Source of the DNA: Selaginella moellendorffii
Taxonomy: Eukaryota > Streptophyta > Lycopodiopsida > Selaginellales > Selaginellaceae
Length of the DNA: 64,000 nucleotides
NCBI RefSeq assembly: GCF_000143415.4
Contig: NW_003314320.1
Location: 815,159 to 879,158, forward strand
Reading direction: 5' to 3'
Below the pieces are notes generated by a model. The model was not told the origin of the DNA. It worked only from the letters and a program-made list of their open reading frames with translations, and ran no database searches. This document shows, one piece after another, positions 1-10,939 of the stretch (within the stretch, counting starts at the first letter, position 1; each line of letters starts with the position of its first letter). The translations under genes and the position numbers were made by a program.

Positions 1-1358
1 CTCAAAGGTACTACCTGTTATGCTAAGGCCATGCCCAATCACCTTTGCCACACTGGTAGTCCAATACCACTTGCATCACAGTCTTGGCTCTCCAAGACTA
101 GGCAATCCATCCGTGAGTGGTCATCTCAGATCCACTCCTTAGCATCCTTAGGATGCCCACCGACAAAGGGAATAGCCTTCCCCAATATCCCTCTATCAGT
201 CCCCACTAAGTCCCTTTCTGCCCCTGGCCGTGTTTGCCAACACTGCCACTAGATCGAGACCCACAGGCCTGACCACTAAGTCCCACGGTCCTTTGGGACT
301 TCCTCACCACACGACTGTGTCCTTGGTCACTACCCCAGAGGACTGCTCCTCTTCCTTTCCACAGTCTGGGCCTTTGGGACAACATTTCGGAACACCATGG
401 CCTTACGCAAGCCACCTGGGTACTCTCCTCGCCTTCTGCCCTTGGGTGCTCTAGCCATGGGCTTAGAGCGAGGTTCTATTGAGCCACGCCTGGTATCCAA
501 GTAGGTAGTGCCACCCACACTTGGACTAGGAGCATCGGCCAGTCGATCTCCCGGGGGAACTAGAGCCGACTCTTGAACACTTCACCAAGCTACCCCGCTT
601 GTCGGTCCGTGTTCACTCTAGTCTTGGACTTCTCAGTGGTCAGTTCATCACCCAACACTGGGTCTGGCCTTCCTGGGCCAAACTGGCCTTTCCTGGCCAA
701 ACTGGCTCCACTAGGCTCCAACCCCCACACTCTCCCTACTATACTTTTGGAACCCCCCGCAGCCCCCCCCCCCCCTTGGGGGACGATCGCTTTGGGCTTT
801 CACCCAACTGCCTGTATTAGTATTCGGACTCGGACTCGGGCTCGAACTCGGACTCGGACTCGGTCTCGGTCTCGGTCTCGGCCTCGGTCTCGGTCTCGGT
901 CTCGGTTCCATCTCGGACTCCATCTCAGACTCCATCTCGGGTCCATCTCGGACTCCATCTCGGGTCCATCTCGGACTCCATCTCGGGTCCCTCTCAGACT
1001 CCATCTCGGACTCCATCTCGGGTCCATCTCGGACTCCATCTCAGGTCCATCTCGGACTCCATCTCGGGTCCCTCTCGGACTCCATCTCGGACTCCATCTC
1101 GGGTCCATCTCGGACTCCATCTCGGACTCTTCCACGTGTCATGTGTTGGTCCTTTTGGGTCCCTTTTTGGAGCCTCGCTTATTGCTCACTTCATGCTCAT
1201 TCCTCGAGCACTTCGTTAGGAGTTCCACTCCCGCTCTCGACCTTTCAAGTTGGAGCTTTTGGCCCAAACGTGTTACACTCGTTTGGCTTTCGCTTCAGCC
1301 ACTATCACGTGGCACCCTTCCGGCCCCACTTTGGGGCCTAGGGATTTTGTGTCTCACA
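1..1358 (-). mobile_element. Partial long LTR (family A), minus strand
   Basis: The stretch is the reverse complement of the LTRs at 49697-51362 and 55506-57200. It ends at 1358 with GTGTCTCACA, the complement of the family-A LTR start TGTGAGACAC. The window begins inside it, so its other end (about 200 bp) is missing. It carries the same GA/CT-rich minisatellite (about 826-1133). It abuts the middle of a TRIM LTR at 1359, so it probably inserted into that TRIM. The reading frames across it come from the repeat and are not genes. Confidence 0.85.
826..1133. repeat. Minisatellite inside family-A LTR
   Basis: Tandem units of about 11-12 bp alternate between a GAGATGGAGTCC-like and a GAGATGGACCC-like form (read on the minus strand), next to a run of GAGTCC/GAGACC hexamers. 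It makes long artefactual open frames rich in Arg-Asp, Ser-Asp or Glu-Ser in several frames. Confidence 0.85.
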
Positions 1359-1811
1359 GAATAGTACTGGGTTGGGTGACCTCCCGGGAAGTCCAAACTT
1401 AGGAGCTTACATTTGGTATCAAAGCGGTCTCGGGTCCGACTTTGTTGGTTGGCTAAAGGAATCACACCATATGTTGATTGACATCTGGCTGGTCTAGTTT
1501 TCTCCCACTGGGCTCGACCCGAGGGGTAGGGTGTCAAGAGAGCGAGGCTCTCGGGAGAGCTACGGCTCTCAACTTCCGTTCATGAGGGCATGAATTTGCA
1601 GGGAAGTGTGGTGGATTGTAAGCAACCAAAGGGAATGATTCGAGAGACGATCCATAAGGGTTCAAATATAGAGGGAAAGGGTCCATGAACAAGAGTGCAC
1701 CCCCTTTTCCAAACGGTTAAGGGTCTTGGGATATTTGGGGTTAAGTGTCCTTGAGTGTGAATAGTACTCGGCTGGGTGACTTCCCGGGAAGTCCAAACTT
1801 AGGAGCTTACA
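1359..1811 (+). mobile_element. TRIM retrotransposon, 5' LTR truncated
   Basis: The last 53 bp of a 5' LTR (1359-1411) are followed by a primer-binding site, TTTGGTATCAAAGC (1412-1425), close to the complement of initiator tRNA-Met used by many plant LTR elements. A non-coding internal region of about 200 bp ends in a purine-rich tract. The 3' LTR (1617-1811, 195 bp) starts TGTAAGCAACC and ends in CTTACA. The same element is present complete at 59778-60344. There is no coding capacity, which fits a terminal-repeat retrotransposon in miniature. It lies in a decayed gypsy pol. Confidence 0.8.
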
Positions 1812-4262
1812 AGACGAGGTTCTATATTGATGCTATTTGGTTTGAACAATGCTTTAGTGATTTTTTAGCGGATGATGGACGAGGTTCTTTGCAATATGCC
1901 AAAGGTGATTACTGACTTCATTGATGATGTTTTGATCCATTTGGAGGGGACATAAGAGGAACACGTCCATGATGTTTGTATAGTGTTGGATTGGTTACGG
2001 GAAGTTGGTTTAAAGCTGAAGCAGTTGAAGTGCATGTTTAAATCTAAAGATATAACTTATCTTGGGTACCATATTTTTCATGAGGGTTTGCAAGTTGATC
2101 CTGATAAACTTGTGGTTGTTCTAAAGTTCCTTATTCTGAAGTGTATGAATGATGTACAACACTTCCTAGGCAAGGTGTAGTATCTTGATTGTTTTGTTGA
2201 TCATCTTTTTTATCACACTACACTATTGTGAGCATTGTTGAAGTCATCAATGTCATCTTTCATTTGGTCTGTAGACTGTGAGCAGGTGTTCATGGATCTT
2301 AAAGAGCTATTGACGACTTCTCAGGTTTTAGCATATTCTGACTACACTCAATTTTTCATTTTGCATGTGGATGCTTTTCATATTGGTTTTGGAAGTGTAT
2401 TGATGCAAGAGAGCCTGAGTGTGCCTAATTAGTGCCATCCCATTACATATATAAGCCATATATTACAACTAGCAGAGGCAAACTACTCCACAACAGAGAA
2501 GGAGTGTTTAGCACCAGTCTAGGATTTTGAGAAACTTCATGTATAACTATATGGTTTTTGGATGTTATTGGAAGGTGATCATGTTGCCATTACTTCATTA
2601 TTGAAGCGGAAGAACTTAGTTGGTTATATTGTTTGATAGGCTTTGAAGCTTTAGATATATAATTTTGATATTGTTCATTGCCCAAGGAGTTTTATGTCTA
2701 ATGTTGATGCCTTTTCTCGAGCTCCTCTTCCTTCTTCACTCTTTTCTCATATTTCTAATAAACCTATTGTTCAAGCATTTGTGGATTTTTTATACAAAGA
2801 TTCCATATTATTAATGGTTGTTGTATTTGATGTTCAGTATTCACAAGGTGTAGAGCAAGATCTACCTAGACCAAGAGCAAGGTGTTTAGTAACAGTTTGG
2901 GGTTTCAGAAAACCTCATGCATATCTACATAATTTTTAGACATTGTTAAAAAGTGATCATACTACAGTTACTTCATTATTGAAGTGGAAGAATTTGGTTA
3001 GTCGTTCTGCTTAGTGGGATTTGAAACTTCAGATATATAATTTTGATGTTGTTCATCACCCGGGGAGTTTTATAGCTAATGCTGATGCTCTTCTCGAGCT
3101 CCTCTTCCTTCTTCACTCTTTTCTTATATTTCTGATAAGCATGTTGTTCTAGCATTTGTGGATTTTTTATATAAGGATTCCATACTATCAGTGATTGTTG
3201 TACTTGATGTTCAGTGTCCATAAGGTGTAGAATAAGATTTACCTTCTCTTAATGAGGTTTATGAAGTTTAAAATATTGAGCTATAAATTCAAAGGCTTTG
3301 TAATGGTTTGTGATGACTTGCTATTTTGGCATTTACATTCACAATATTGCCTTGAAAATGGTCTTCTTTATTTTGTGGGGATGGATCTTAATGATTATTT
3401 ATGGTTGATAGTGCCTTTGATTTTTATTCCACGCTTTCTCCACACTTACTATGATTATTCTATTTTAGGCATACATATGGTTATGTGACCAAAAAGCTGC
3501 ATAGGTCTTTTTATTGATTGGAGATATGACATGATGTTATTCAGTATATGTGTAATTGGATTTGGTGCCAAATTTATAATACTCCCCTTTATGCAGTGGA
3601 AGGATGGTTAGAGTCAATTGTTGTTTCTAATCCATTTGAGTTGGTGGCATTTGATCTTATGGGACTTTTTCCACTATTGCCTACTAGCAATGAGTATGTC
3701 ATTATTGCTTATGACTACTTGACTTGCTAGGTGGAAGTCAGTGCTCTTGCCAGTGTGTCTACAATTCTATTGAATACTTCCTCCTTAATCGAGTGATGTT
3801 CCAGCATTCATGTCTAGAGTGGATTCTTTCAGATAATGGTCCCACATTTATGGTTGAAGCATTTCACATTTGGACTTCTCGATTGGGGATATGTCACACT
3901 TTCATGAGTGCTTATTATCCACAGTTAAACAGTTTAGTGGAATGGCTCGTTTGGACCTTCAAAGGGATTATTGTAAAGTATATGAACTTTTAGTATTTCG
4001 ATTAGGATGGTTATTTGCCGTTTCTTTGGTATGCATCTGTCACAAGGGTGTAGAGTTTTGTTAGTGCTTCACTATATAAACTCCTATATGGTCATGATCC
4101 AATACTACCAATAGAGTTGGGTGTACCTTCACAATTGCTTGCAAGCTGCTGATGCTAAGTTATGGGATTAGTATTTGACGAACATTCTTCCACTTATTTG
4201 ACTAAAGCTTGCCAAACACCTAGGCCACATATAAATGGGACAACAACAACACTACAACTCCC
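1812..4262 (+). pseudogene. Degenerate Ty3/gypsy pol (RT, RNase H, integrase)
   Basis: Broken frames read as a gypsy polymerase in the normal order. Reverse transcriptase shows the FIDDV active-site motif (near 1920) followed by a YLGY-type motif (near 2050-2100). RNase H shows ILHVDA (near 2360). The integrase core shows SDNGPTF and YYPQLNSLVEW-like motifs (3830-3950). Many stops and frameshifts make it non-functional. A 378-bp segment of the RNase H/connection part is duplicated in tandem. The pol resumes at 7623 after the LTR insertion at 4263-7622. It is old, judging by its decay and by the nested insertions. Confidence 0.8.
2504..3259 (+). repeat. 378-bp tandem duplication within gypsy pol
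   Basis: The segment starting GTGTTTAGCACCAGT at 2504 recurs, diverged, from 2882. Both copies continue through the same 'SNVDAFSRAPLPSS'-like coding stretch and end near a 'TCCATA/TTCACAAGGTGTAGA' sequence. The offset is 378 bp. The divergence shows the duplication is old. Confidence 0.7.
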
Positions 4263-4706
4263 TATAAGACACAAATCCTTATGCCTCAAAATGGAGCCGA
4301 AAAGGTGCCACATGGCTGTGGTCAAAGTGGAAATCAAAATGAGCGTAACATGTTTGGATTAAATATTCCGACGTGAAAAGTCAAGTGGGAGTAGAACTCC
4401 TAAAGAAGTGCTTGAGGAATGAGTACAAAACAATTAGTGAACAAGTCTCTAGAAAAGGACACAAGAGGGACCAACACATGGCAAGTTTTATGACACACAG
4501 GGAAGTGTTGGGATGGAGTTTAAGATGGAGTCTGAGAAGGGATCAAAGATAGAGTCTAAGATGGAATCCAAGAAGGAGTCCAAGAAGGAGTCTGAGATGG
4601 GGACTGAGATTGAGATCGAGACTGAGATCGAGACCGAGATTGTGTCCGAGTCCGGGTCTAAATTCGAGTTTGAGTCCAAATCCAAATCCGAGTCCGAGTC
4701 CAAGTC

Positions 4707-5225
4707 TGTCGCGAATGTGACTTTGGGTATCAAAACTTACCTGTCGGCCAGTCCTTACAGACACTCTTTCGTTACTGCCATGACGGCAGGAGGTCGGTAT
4801 TACTGGACCCTTTATTAATCCCTCTTGTGCTAGTGGAGTTAACTAGGCATTTCAAGTATACTTAGACCGGACGATCATAAGGACGAAATTCTTACATGCT
4901 ATTAGCTAAGCATACTTAGCCTGATATGGAGTTCCTATCTCGTTGTGTCTTGCATTGGCTAGTGACAAGAACCCTCATGTATTGAGATTAGTCCCTTAAT
5001 ATTGTTACATGATAGTTTACTATGTCTGCCAAAACACCCTCACTATCATGCCCCTTGTGTTAGTATCATTCCGGTCCCAAATGCTATTTATAGAAAGTGT
5101 CCAGATTTGCTCATTTGGCATATCTATAGAATGTAGAGATTGTCTTGAACACAATGGTGTTCATCCCATGTCCAAATTCGCAATCTAAAAACATTCTATA
5201 TTTAATAAGTTTCAAGCTTGATCCA
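4707..5225. mobile_element. Probable solo LTR nested in old LTR
   Basis: The 519-bp block begins TGTCGCGAATG and ends GATCCA, and breaks the homology of the surrounding family-A LTR. It is flanked by AAGTC (4702-4706) and AAGAC (5226-5230), a near-perfect 5-bp target-site duplication. It has no coding potential and contains a TATTTATAG box, as an LTR promoter might. The family is not recognised. Confidence 0.5.
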
Positions 5226-6756
5226 AAGACTGACTCTTGATACTAAGGGAGGCTTAAGGTGAAAGCCCAAAGCGTGTGTTCTTCAAGGGGGGGGGGGCAA
5301 GGGGGTTCCAAATATATAGTAAGGATAGTGGGTAGGTTGGGTATGGCCAACCAACATGAGGTATAATTTAGCTCCCGCTTGTGTGCTTGTTCTTGTTTTG
5401 CATCTGGCTTAGGTCTAAACCTAAGTTCCATTCCATGTTAGCTACCTACACTTGGATTGGGAACATTAACCATTCAATCTCCTAGGGGAGATAAAGCCAC
5501 CTTTTGAATAATTCACCAAATTACCCCATTTGTCCATTTATGTTCGCTCTAGCTTTGTAGTGGTTATATCATCACCCACTATATGGGTATAGCCTTTTTT
5601 GATCATATTAGCCTTTCTTAGCCAAATTAGTTCCATTATAGTTGTCCTTTTACTATCCTTTTAGAGTTCACCAGACACCCTAGAATCTAGGAAATGATTG
5701 CTTTAGGCTTTCACCCTCAAACTGAGACTCAAACTTAGACTTTGTAGTGCCACGTGGTTTTTACCCTTTATCCTATGGTGATTTACTATAGGATAACACC
5801 ACGAAGTAGAACCTAAACCCTCCATATGCCATGTGTTAGATGCCATGTGTCACATGCCACGTGTTCATTGGACAGTGGACATTGGATAGGTTCAAGGCGT
5901 TGGGCCGTTGAATAAAGGAATGGTGCTAAACTCCCAAGCATGGAGCCAAGGAGTGACGGAACCGGATCACGGAGCAACTCCCTAACATACAGCCCAAGGA
6001 GCAAAGGGACAAAAGCACGAAATGACTTAGAACAGTCCTAAAGTATCCAGTGTCCTAATGCCATAATCAACATGCAAAAATGGAGCCAAACGGAGTTTAG
6101 CCCTATTTTGGCATACCAGTGGCCTAACACAAGGATGTGAGTACTCTAGTGTGGCTTATTGGAACAGCCACATGGCTAAGGCACTTAGAAGCAGAAGGTG
6201 GGGAGAGTACCCACAATGCTCGTGTTAGGCCGTGGTGTTTCGAAATGTTATCCCAAAATCCCGGACTGTGGAAAAAAAGAGGAGCAATTCTCTTGTGTAG
6301 TGATGAAGGATACAATTACATGGCAAGGAAGGCATAAAGGTCAATAAGACTTAGTGGTCAGGTCTTTGGGCCCTAACTCAGTGGTGGTGTTGGCAAGCAT
6401 AGCCTTGGATGGAAAGGGAATTAATGAAGACTAAAAAAGGGATATTGGGAAAGAGTGTTTTTTATGTCTCCTGGCATCCTAAGGATGCTAAAGTGTGGTT
6501 ATGGGATAACCACTTATGGACGGATGACCCAATCTTTGGGAGACGAGACTATAGTATAAGTGGTTTTAGGGTATGCACAAGACAAAGGTGAATAATTATA
6601 ATTTTAGTGTAACGGGCTAATATATCAATGGTACCTTTGGGTGTTTATTGTGGGATCAAATATATGGAGCATTTAGACTAAGTGCAAAAGTTGAGTGGTA
6701 TAGATGCCATTTACAGGGCTAATATATCCCTAAGTCAAAAAAACTTATAAAGGTTG

Positions 6757-7569
6757 TGTAGTGTATGTGATTATGGGATGAGATTTGAATATACTGTCAC
6801 CATGGATCCTTGGAACTTTAGGGGATAAATGGGGATAAAATAGCCACTAAGGGCTCTCTCATCAAACAATTGCTCCTTTTCCAATTGGCTTAAAGGGAAA
6901 GAGATAGAGTGCGTTACAGTTGGTATCGGAGCAAATGGCACGGGTTCGATTCCCATTGATTAGTGGCTACTTAAAAATATAATACACCCTTGAGCAAGGT
7001 ATATTCCTACCCCTAAATTTGAAATCGTACATATTAGACATCCATGCGTACGTCTTTCCTCTTGTGTGGAGTATTCATGGACGAAGGTATCCACCGTGGG
7101 ACTACGGTACGGGTGGATGACTAGTTGCTTCACATGGAATAACTGGTCTACACAATGGAAGGATTGGTAGATTGAGTGTAGGTATCCACCGTGAGACTAC
7201 GGTACGGGTGGATGACTAGTTGCCTCACATGGAATAATTGGTCTACACAATGGAAGGATTGGTAGATTGAGTGTAGGTATCCACCGTGGGACTACGGTAC
7301 GGGTGGATGACTAGTTGCCTCACATGGAATAATTGGTCTACACAATGGAAGGATTGGTAGATTGAGTGTGAAAATGGAGGTGTTGGTTCCCCTTGGCTTA
7401 GTAGGGGTTGTTAGTCAATAGTCAATGAGGATATTGACATCTCTAAAGGGATCATGGGATAAAATTTGGATATACTGTTACTATGGATGGGCTCTCTTAT
7501 CAAACAATTGCCCCTTTTCCAGTTGGTGCGCTACAAAACAATTGCCCCTTTTCCAGTTGGTGCGCTACA
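6757..7569 (+). mobile_element. TRIM-like element with target-site duplication
   Basis: The element starts TGTAGTG and ends GCTACA, and is flanked by GGTTG on both sides (6752-6756 and 7570-7574). The first LTR is 6757-6918 and ends GTTACA. It is followed directly by a primer-binding site, TTGGTATCGGAGC, of the initiator tRNA-Met type. A second, diverged LTR copy begins around 7430 and contains a roughly 35-bp internal duplication (AAACAATTGCCCC, twice). The internal region is non-coding and contains three 95-bp tandem repeats. Confidence 0.75.
7086..7370 (+). repeat. Three 95-bp tandem repeats
   Basis: Units start GGTATCCACCGTG at 7086, 7181 and 7276, with exact 95-bp spacing and only a few differences. 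Each contains a CCACC...GGTGG inverted repeat. They form most of the internal region of the TRIM-like element. Confidence 0.9.
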
Positions 7570-7622
7570 GGTTGTGAGTGAGACTTCTTTAAATGGTTAA
7601 ATGGAAAATTTAGTTGTTTATA

Positions 7623-8100
7623 GTACTATTATCATCCATTTACCGAGTATAAAGTAAATGACTTAGTATTAGTCCATTTTCCCAATTTTATGGTACATAA
7701 TTTGTCTAAAGGGCTTCTTGCTCAGTAGAAAAGATTGTATTAGGTGTTGTGGCAACTTAGACTGCAAATTTATGAAACTTAGCATGACATCTAGTAGGCA
7801 AATCCTCTAGAAATTATACATGTGCAACAACTAAAACACTTAGAATCATGAACACCTAACACCACTTATAGATCCATCAATACCTCCTCGTGATTTTCCT
7901 ACAGATCTTAACCCATCCACAAAAGAACCTTAACAGTCTTCCATCATTCCAAGAGAAGGGGATGATATAAAGTCTAAGTTTACAGTTGTGATGTTGTATA
8001 TTAATATTAGCATAATGGGATTTTGATAGCTGGTGGATTGGTTTTAATCTGAACAATTTGCTTTTGTATATAAACTAGGGTTTTTGGGCTAATTAATATG
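7623..8100 (+). pseudogene. C-terminal remnant of the split gypsy pol
   Basis: Broken frames give an integrase C-terminal pattern: a VNDLVLVHFPNF-like segment, then an NLSKGLLAQ-like segment. These match the 'GDLVLV...KL..R..GPY' end of gypsy polymerases. This is the continuation of the pol at 1812-4262, separated by the LTR insertion. It trails into AT-rich DNA. Confidence 0.55.
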
Positions 8101-8211
8101 CACCTTTTTGTATTCTATTTCCATATTTCATATATTTATATAACTAAATTTTAGTATTATTTTAATGTTATATTTTAACTCAAAAGATAAAATAACTAGT
8201 TACCGTTATCA

Positions 8212-8213
<2 letters not shown>

Positions 8214-8265
<52 letters not shown>
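8214..8265. repeat. (TA)n microsatellite
   Basis: About 26 uninterrupted TA dinucleotides lie in the AT-rich spacer between retroelement debris and the gene island. Confidence 0.97.
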
Positions 8266-8269
<4 letters not shown>

Positions 8270-8797
8270 ATGTATTACTGCTCCCTATAAAAATATATGA
8301 ATAAGTTATTTCTGTATATATTTGATAATTGAGCTATCATGCTTGTTGAGGGTTTTCATGATATGGGTTGTTAAAGTTCTTTGATGTAATATTATTAGTG
8401 TAAATATGTAAAACAATATTATGAAACTTAAAATTATTTACACATAATATTGCAAAATATAATATACTTCGAATAAGCTAGGATTGAGATGGATAGTTAT
8501 ATTGTGTTTTATAGTTAAAAAATTTATTTTTGCAAATATTACATAACGAATGCATTTTAAGTAAGCTGTCAATTGTCCATGTACGTGTCAGAAATATTTA
8601 AACTTGCGTCTTAGGTACAGTGAGGGCGAGGCTACAATGGCGCCGACGCATCAGGAGCTCCGATCGATGCCCTGATCCGCGAGGTACTGTAGATGGAGCG
8701 ATTGCTTGAAACGTCCTAGCAGGAATTTGGGAACAGGAAATAGGGTTTACCAGTCGCTATGCTGCGCCGCATTTGATCCTTCTTGCTCAAAAAGATA
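8266..8797 (+). promoter_or_regulatory. Spacer and 5' leader of the TBC gene, with two uORFs
   Basis: AT-rich DNA without genes runs to about 8590, then base composition shifts to gene-like. Two short upstream frames precede the TBC start: ATG at 8637 (12 codons plus stop) and ATG at 8759 (MLRRI, then stop). If the transcript includes them they could lower translation. No clear TATA box was identified. Confidence 0.35.
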
Positions 8798-10652
8798 ATG
8801 CCAGCAGGAGAAAGCAGCGTCGCCAAGCCTACCAAGCGCGTTCCCGAGTGGCTCAATAGTCCCGCTTGGTACACCAAGCCCAGCCATGGATTCACTCCTC
8901 CTCCGGTCGAGGATGTTGTGCAAGAGAAAGAAGCCGTCGCTACTACTCCTCCGGCAGCACAGGAGGAGATTGAAGAAGATGAGATAGTCGAAGAAAGCGC
9001 TACAAAGGACGAGCCTGGGTTTCAGGAAAATAACGATGTGAGTTCTTCGCGTTTCCAGGAGCGAGCATTTCGAAGGACGCTGTCTTTGGATGCTCGGGTG
9101 GGACTTTTCGTGGTGGAGGTAAGATTTTCTTTTGCTGTGCACGAATGTTTTCCTGACAATCCCGTGATCTTTTCTTTCCAGCTATCACGTACTAGAATTC
9201 ATCTGGCAGAACTTCAACGTCTTGCTTCTCAAGGTATTCCCGACGTTGGAGGAATTCGTGCGACTTCGTGGAAGGTATGACACACACAAGTTGGATGTAC
9301 ATTCTTTTTCTTATGGATTTTGACTTGCAGCTTCTTCTTGGATATCTGCCTAGGAGCCGCGATGGATGGGATGAAGAGGTCTCCAAAAAGCGTGCACAGT
9401 ATGAAGCTTTCAAGCACGAGTTTCTGATAAATCCGGTGAGTTCTGAAACGCTTTTTTTTTTTTTTTTTCTTTCCTGACGATGGGAATTGTTTGGACGCGT
9501 TTAGTCAGAGGTGACGAGAAGAACTGCGGGTGATCAAAGTGGTAGTTTGAGCAGCAATAAAGGATTTTTGCCGAGACACGATGTTTCTCATGGTGATCAT
9601 CCACTTAGCGTTGGAAGTACTAGCGTTTGGAACCAGTTTTTTAAGGTTTGTTTACTTCCTTTGCAATTCCAATCCAAATGGAATTTCCACTTCGCAGGAC
9701 ACGGAACTTTTCGAGCAGATTGATCGTGATGTTAAGCGAACTCATCCTGATATGCAGTTTTTCTGTGGTGATAACGAGCGCGCGCACGAAAACCAGGTTT
9801 GAGTGATTTTTTGTCTGTGGAAGTTTAGTGATGAGTGCAAGCAGGAAGCGTTAAAACGAGCGTTATTCATATTTGCGAAACTAAATCCTGGGATAAGATA
9901 TGTCCAAGGAATGAACGAAGTGATGGCTCCACTCTACTACGTTTTCAGGACGGATCCAGACGAATCAAATGCGGTAAGTCGTTTATTTCTGGAATTTTGT
10001 TGTTTTGTTCATACTTAAAAGCTGTTGATTTGTGGTAGTAAAGGTTCACGCGGAGCCAGATGCGTTTTTCTGCTTTGTAGACCTCCTTAGCGATTTCAGA
10101 GATCATTTCTGTCAGCAATTGGATAACAGTGCTGTGGGAATTCGATCAACCATTAGCCAGCTTACAAACCTCTTGAAGATGCACGACGAAGAGCTCTGGA
10201 GACATCTAGAGCAAGTTTCTAAGGTTCGAAAGCTGTCCTTCAAATGTTTCCTCTTTCTCTCTGTGTGTCTCAAGCTATTAGTGCGTGGTTTTCTCACAGG
10301 TGAATCCACAGTTCTACGCGTTCCGGTGGATAACTTTGTTACTCACTCAAGAGTTTGATTTTGCCGATACTCTCCGGCTTTGGGATTCTCTTCTCAGCAA
10401 TCCCGACGGGCCACTGGTAAGTGGTGCTCTCGATTTTTTTTTTCTTCCTCGCTTTCACCTTGTTTTAACGCCTCGCTCGTAAATCCTTTCCAGGAAATCT
10501 TGCTGAGAGTTTGCTGTGCGATGCTACTGTCCGTGAGGAATCGACTCCTCGCGGGCGATTTCACTTCCAACTTGAAGCTCTTGCAACACTTTCCTCGCGT
10601 GGACATCCACTTGTTACTTAAAGCTGCCGAGGAGCTCAAGTCCTCCCAATAA
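8798..10652 (+). CDS. TBC-domain Rab GTPase-activating protein (TBC1D13-like)
   Basis: Nine exons give a 447-residue protein: 8798-9118, 9182-9274, 9331-9435, 9505-9645, 9698-9796, 9845-9973, 10044-10223, 10300-10416 and 10494-10652. All introns are phase 0 and 48-77 bp. TBC proteins speed GTP hydrolysis by Rab GTPases in membrane traffic. The dual-finger catalytic motifs are present: IDRDVKRTHP (Arg finger) and RYVQGMNE (Gln finger), followed by EPDAFFCF and the FRWI..LLTQEF and LRLWDSLL segments typical of the family. The order and the LLLGYLP...W start resemble TBC1D13. The first about 110 residues are acidic and Pro-rich and not conserved. The start is the first ATG in frame, after two uORFs. 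The Rab substrate cannot be told from sequence. Confidence 0.93.
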
Positions 10653-10939
10653 CTTCACTTCTATCCACCTATTCTTCTCGCTTGGATTATCTTCCATTCC
10701 ATTCCCTTGGGTATAATTTGTAGATACAATCTTCGATTTCGTGAACTATAATATTTGTATCTCATCAATGTTTCGATTACTGCGGAAGAATGGGAAATTT
10801 TCTTGTAGCTCCCAAAAGACGTGGCTAGCAACATCTCTATCCGTACCGCACGGCAAGGCCACTACTACGTGCCGTACAGTGATTTCATACGGATTTAGGG
10901 CGCCTTTGCCAATCTTCGTGTTCTTGGCGGCAACAGAAA
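10653..10939. other. Intergenic spacer, TBC to RWP-RK gene
   Basis: About 290 bp separate the TBC stop codon from the next start. It must hold the TBC 3' end and the RWP-RK promoter. No motif stands out. Confidence 0.5.

Larger units (their letters stand above)
4263..7622 (+). mobile_element. Old, rearranged family-A LTR splitting the gypsy pol
   Basis: From 4263 (TATAAGACAC, a mutated TGTGAGACAC) the sequence follows family-A LTRs. It runs through a degenerate GA minisatellite (4513-4706), then the 'AAAGCCCAAAGCG' module near 5260, then the 3' half from about 6080 to the terminal TTGTTTATA at 7622. About 5440-5745 is an inverted LTR segment. A solo LTR (4707-5225) and a TRIM-like element (6757-7569) are nested in it. 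No clean target-site duplication remains, consistent with age. Confidence 0.65.

Noticed and set aside
573-1364. Long open frames rich in Arg, Ser or Leu across the LTR minisatellite (also 49641-50640 and 55405-56478, both strands)
   Set aside because: The frames are open in several registers at once because the DNA is a short GA/CT tandem repeat inside LTRs. No domain or codon bias supports a protein.
7086-7370. CRISPR-like regular repeats
   Set aside because: The three 95-bp units are contiguous, with no unique spacers, and lie inside a plant retroelement.
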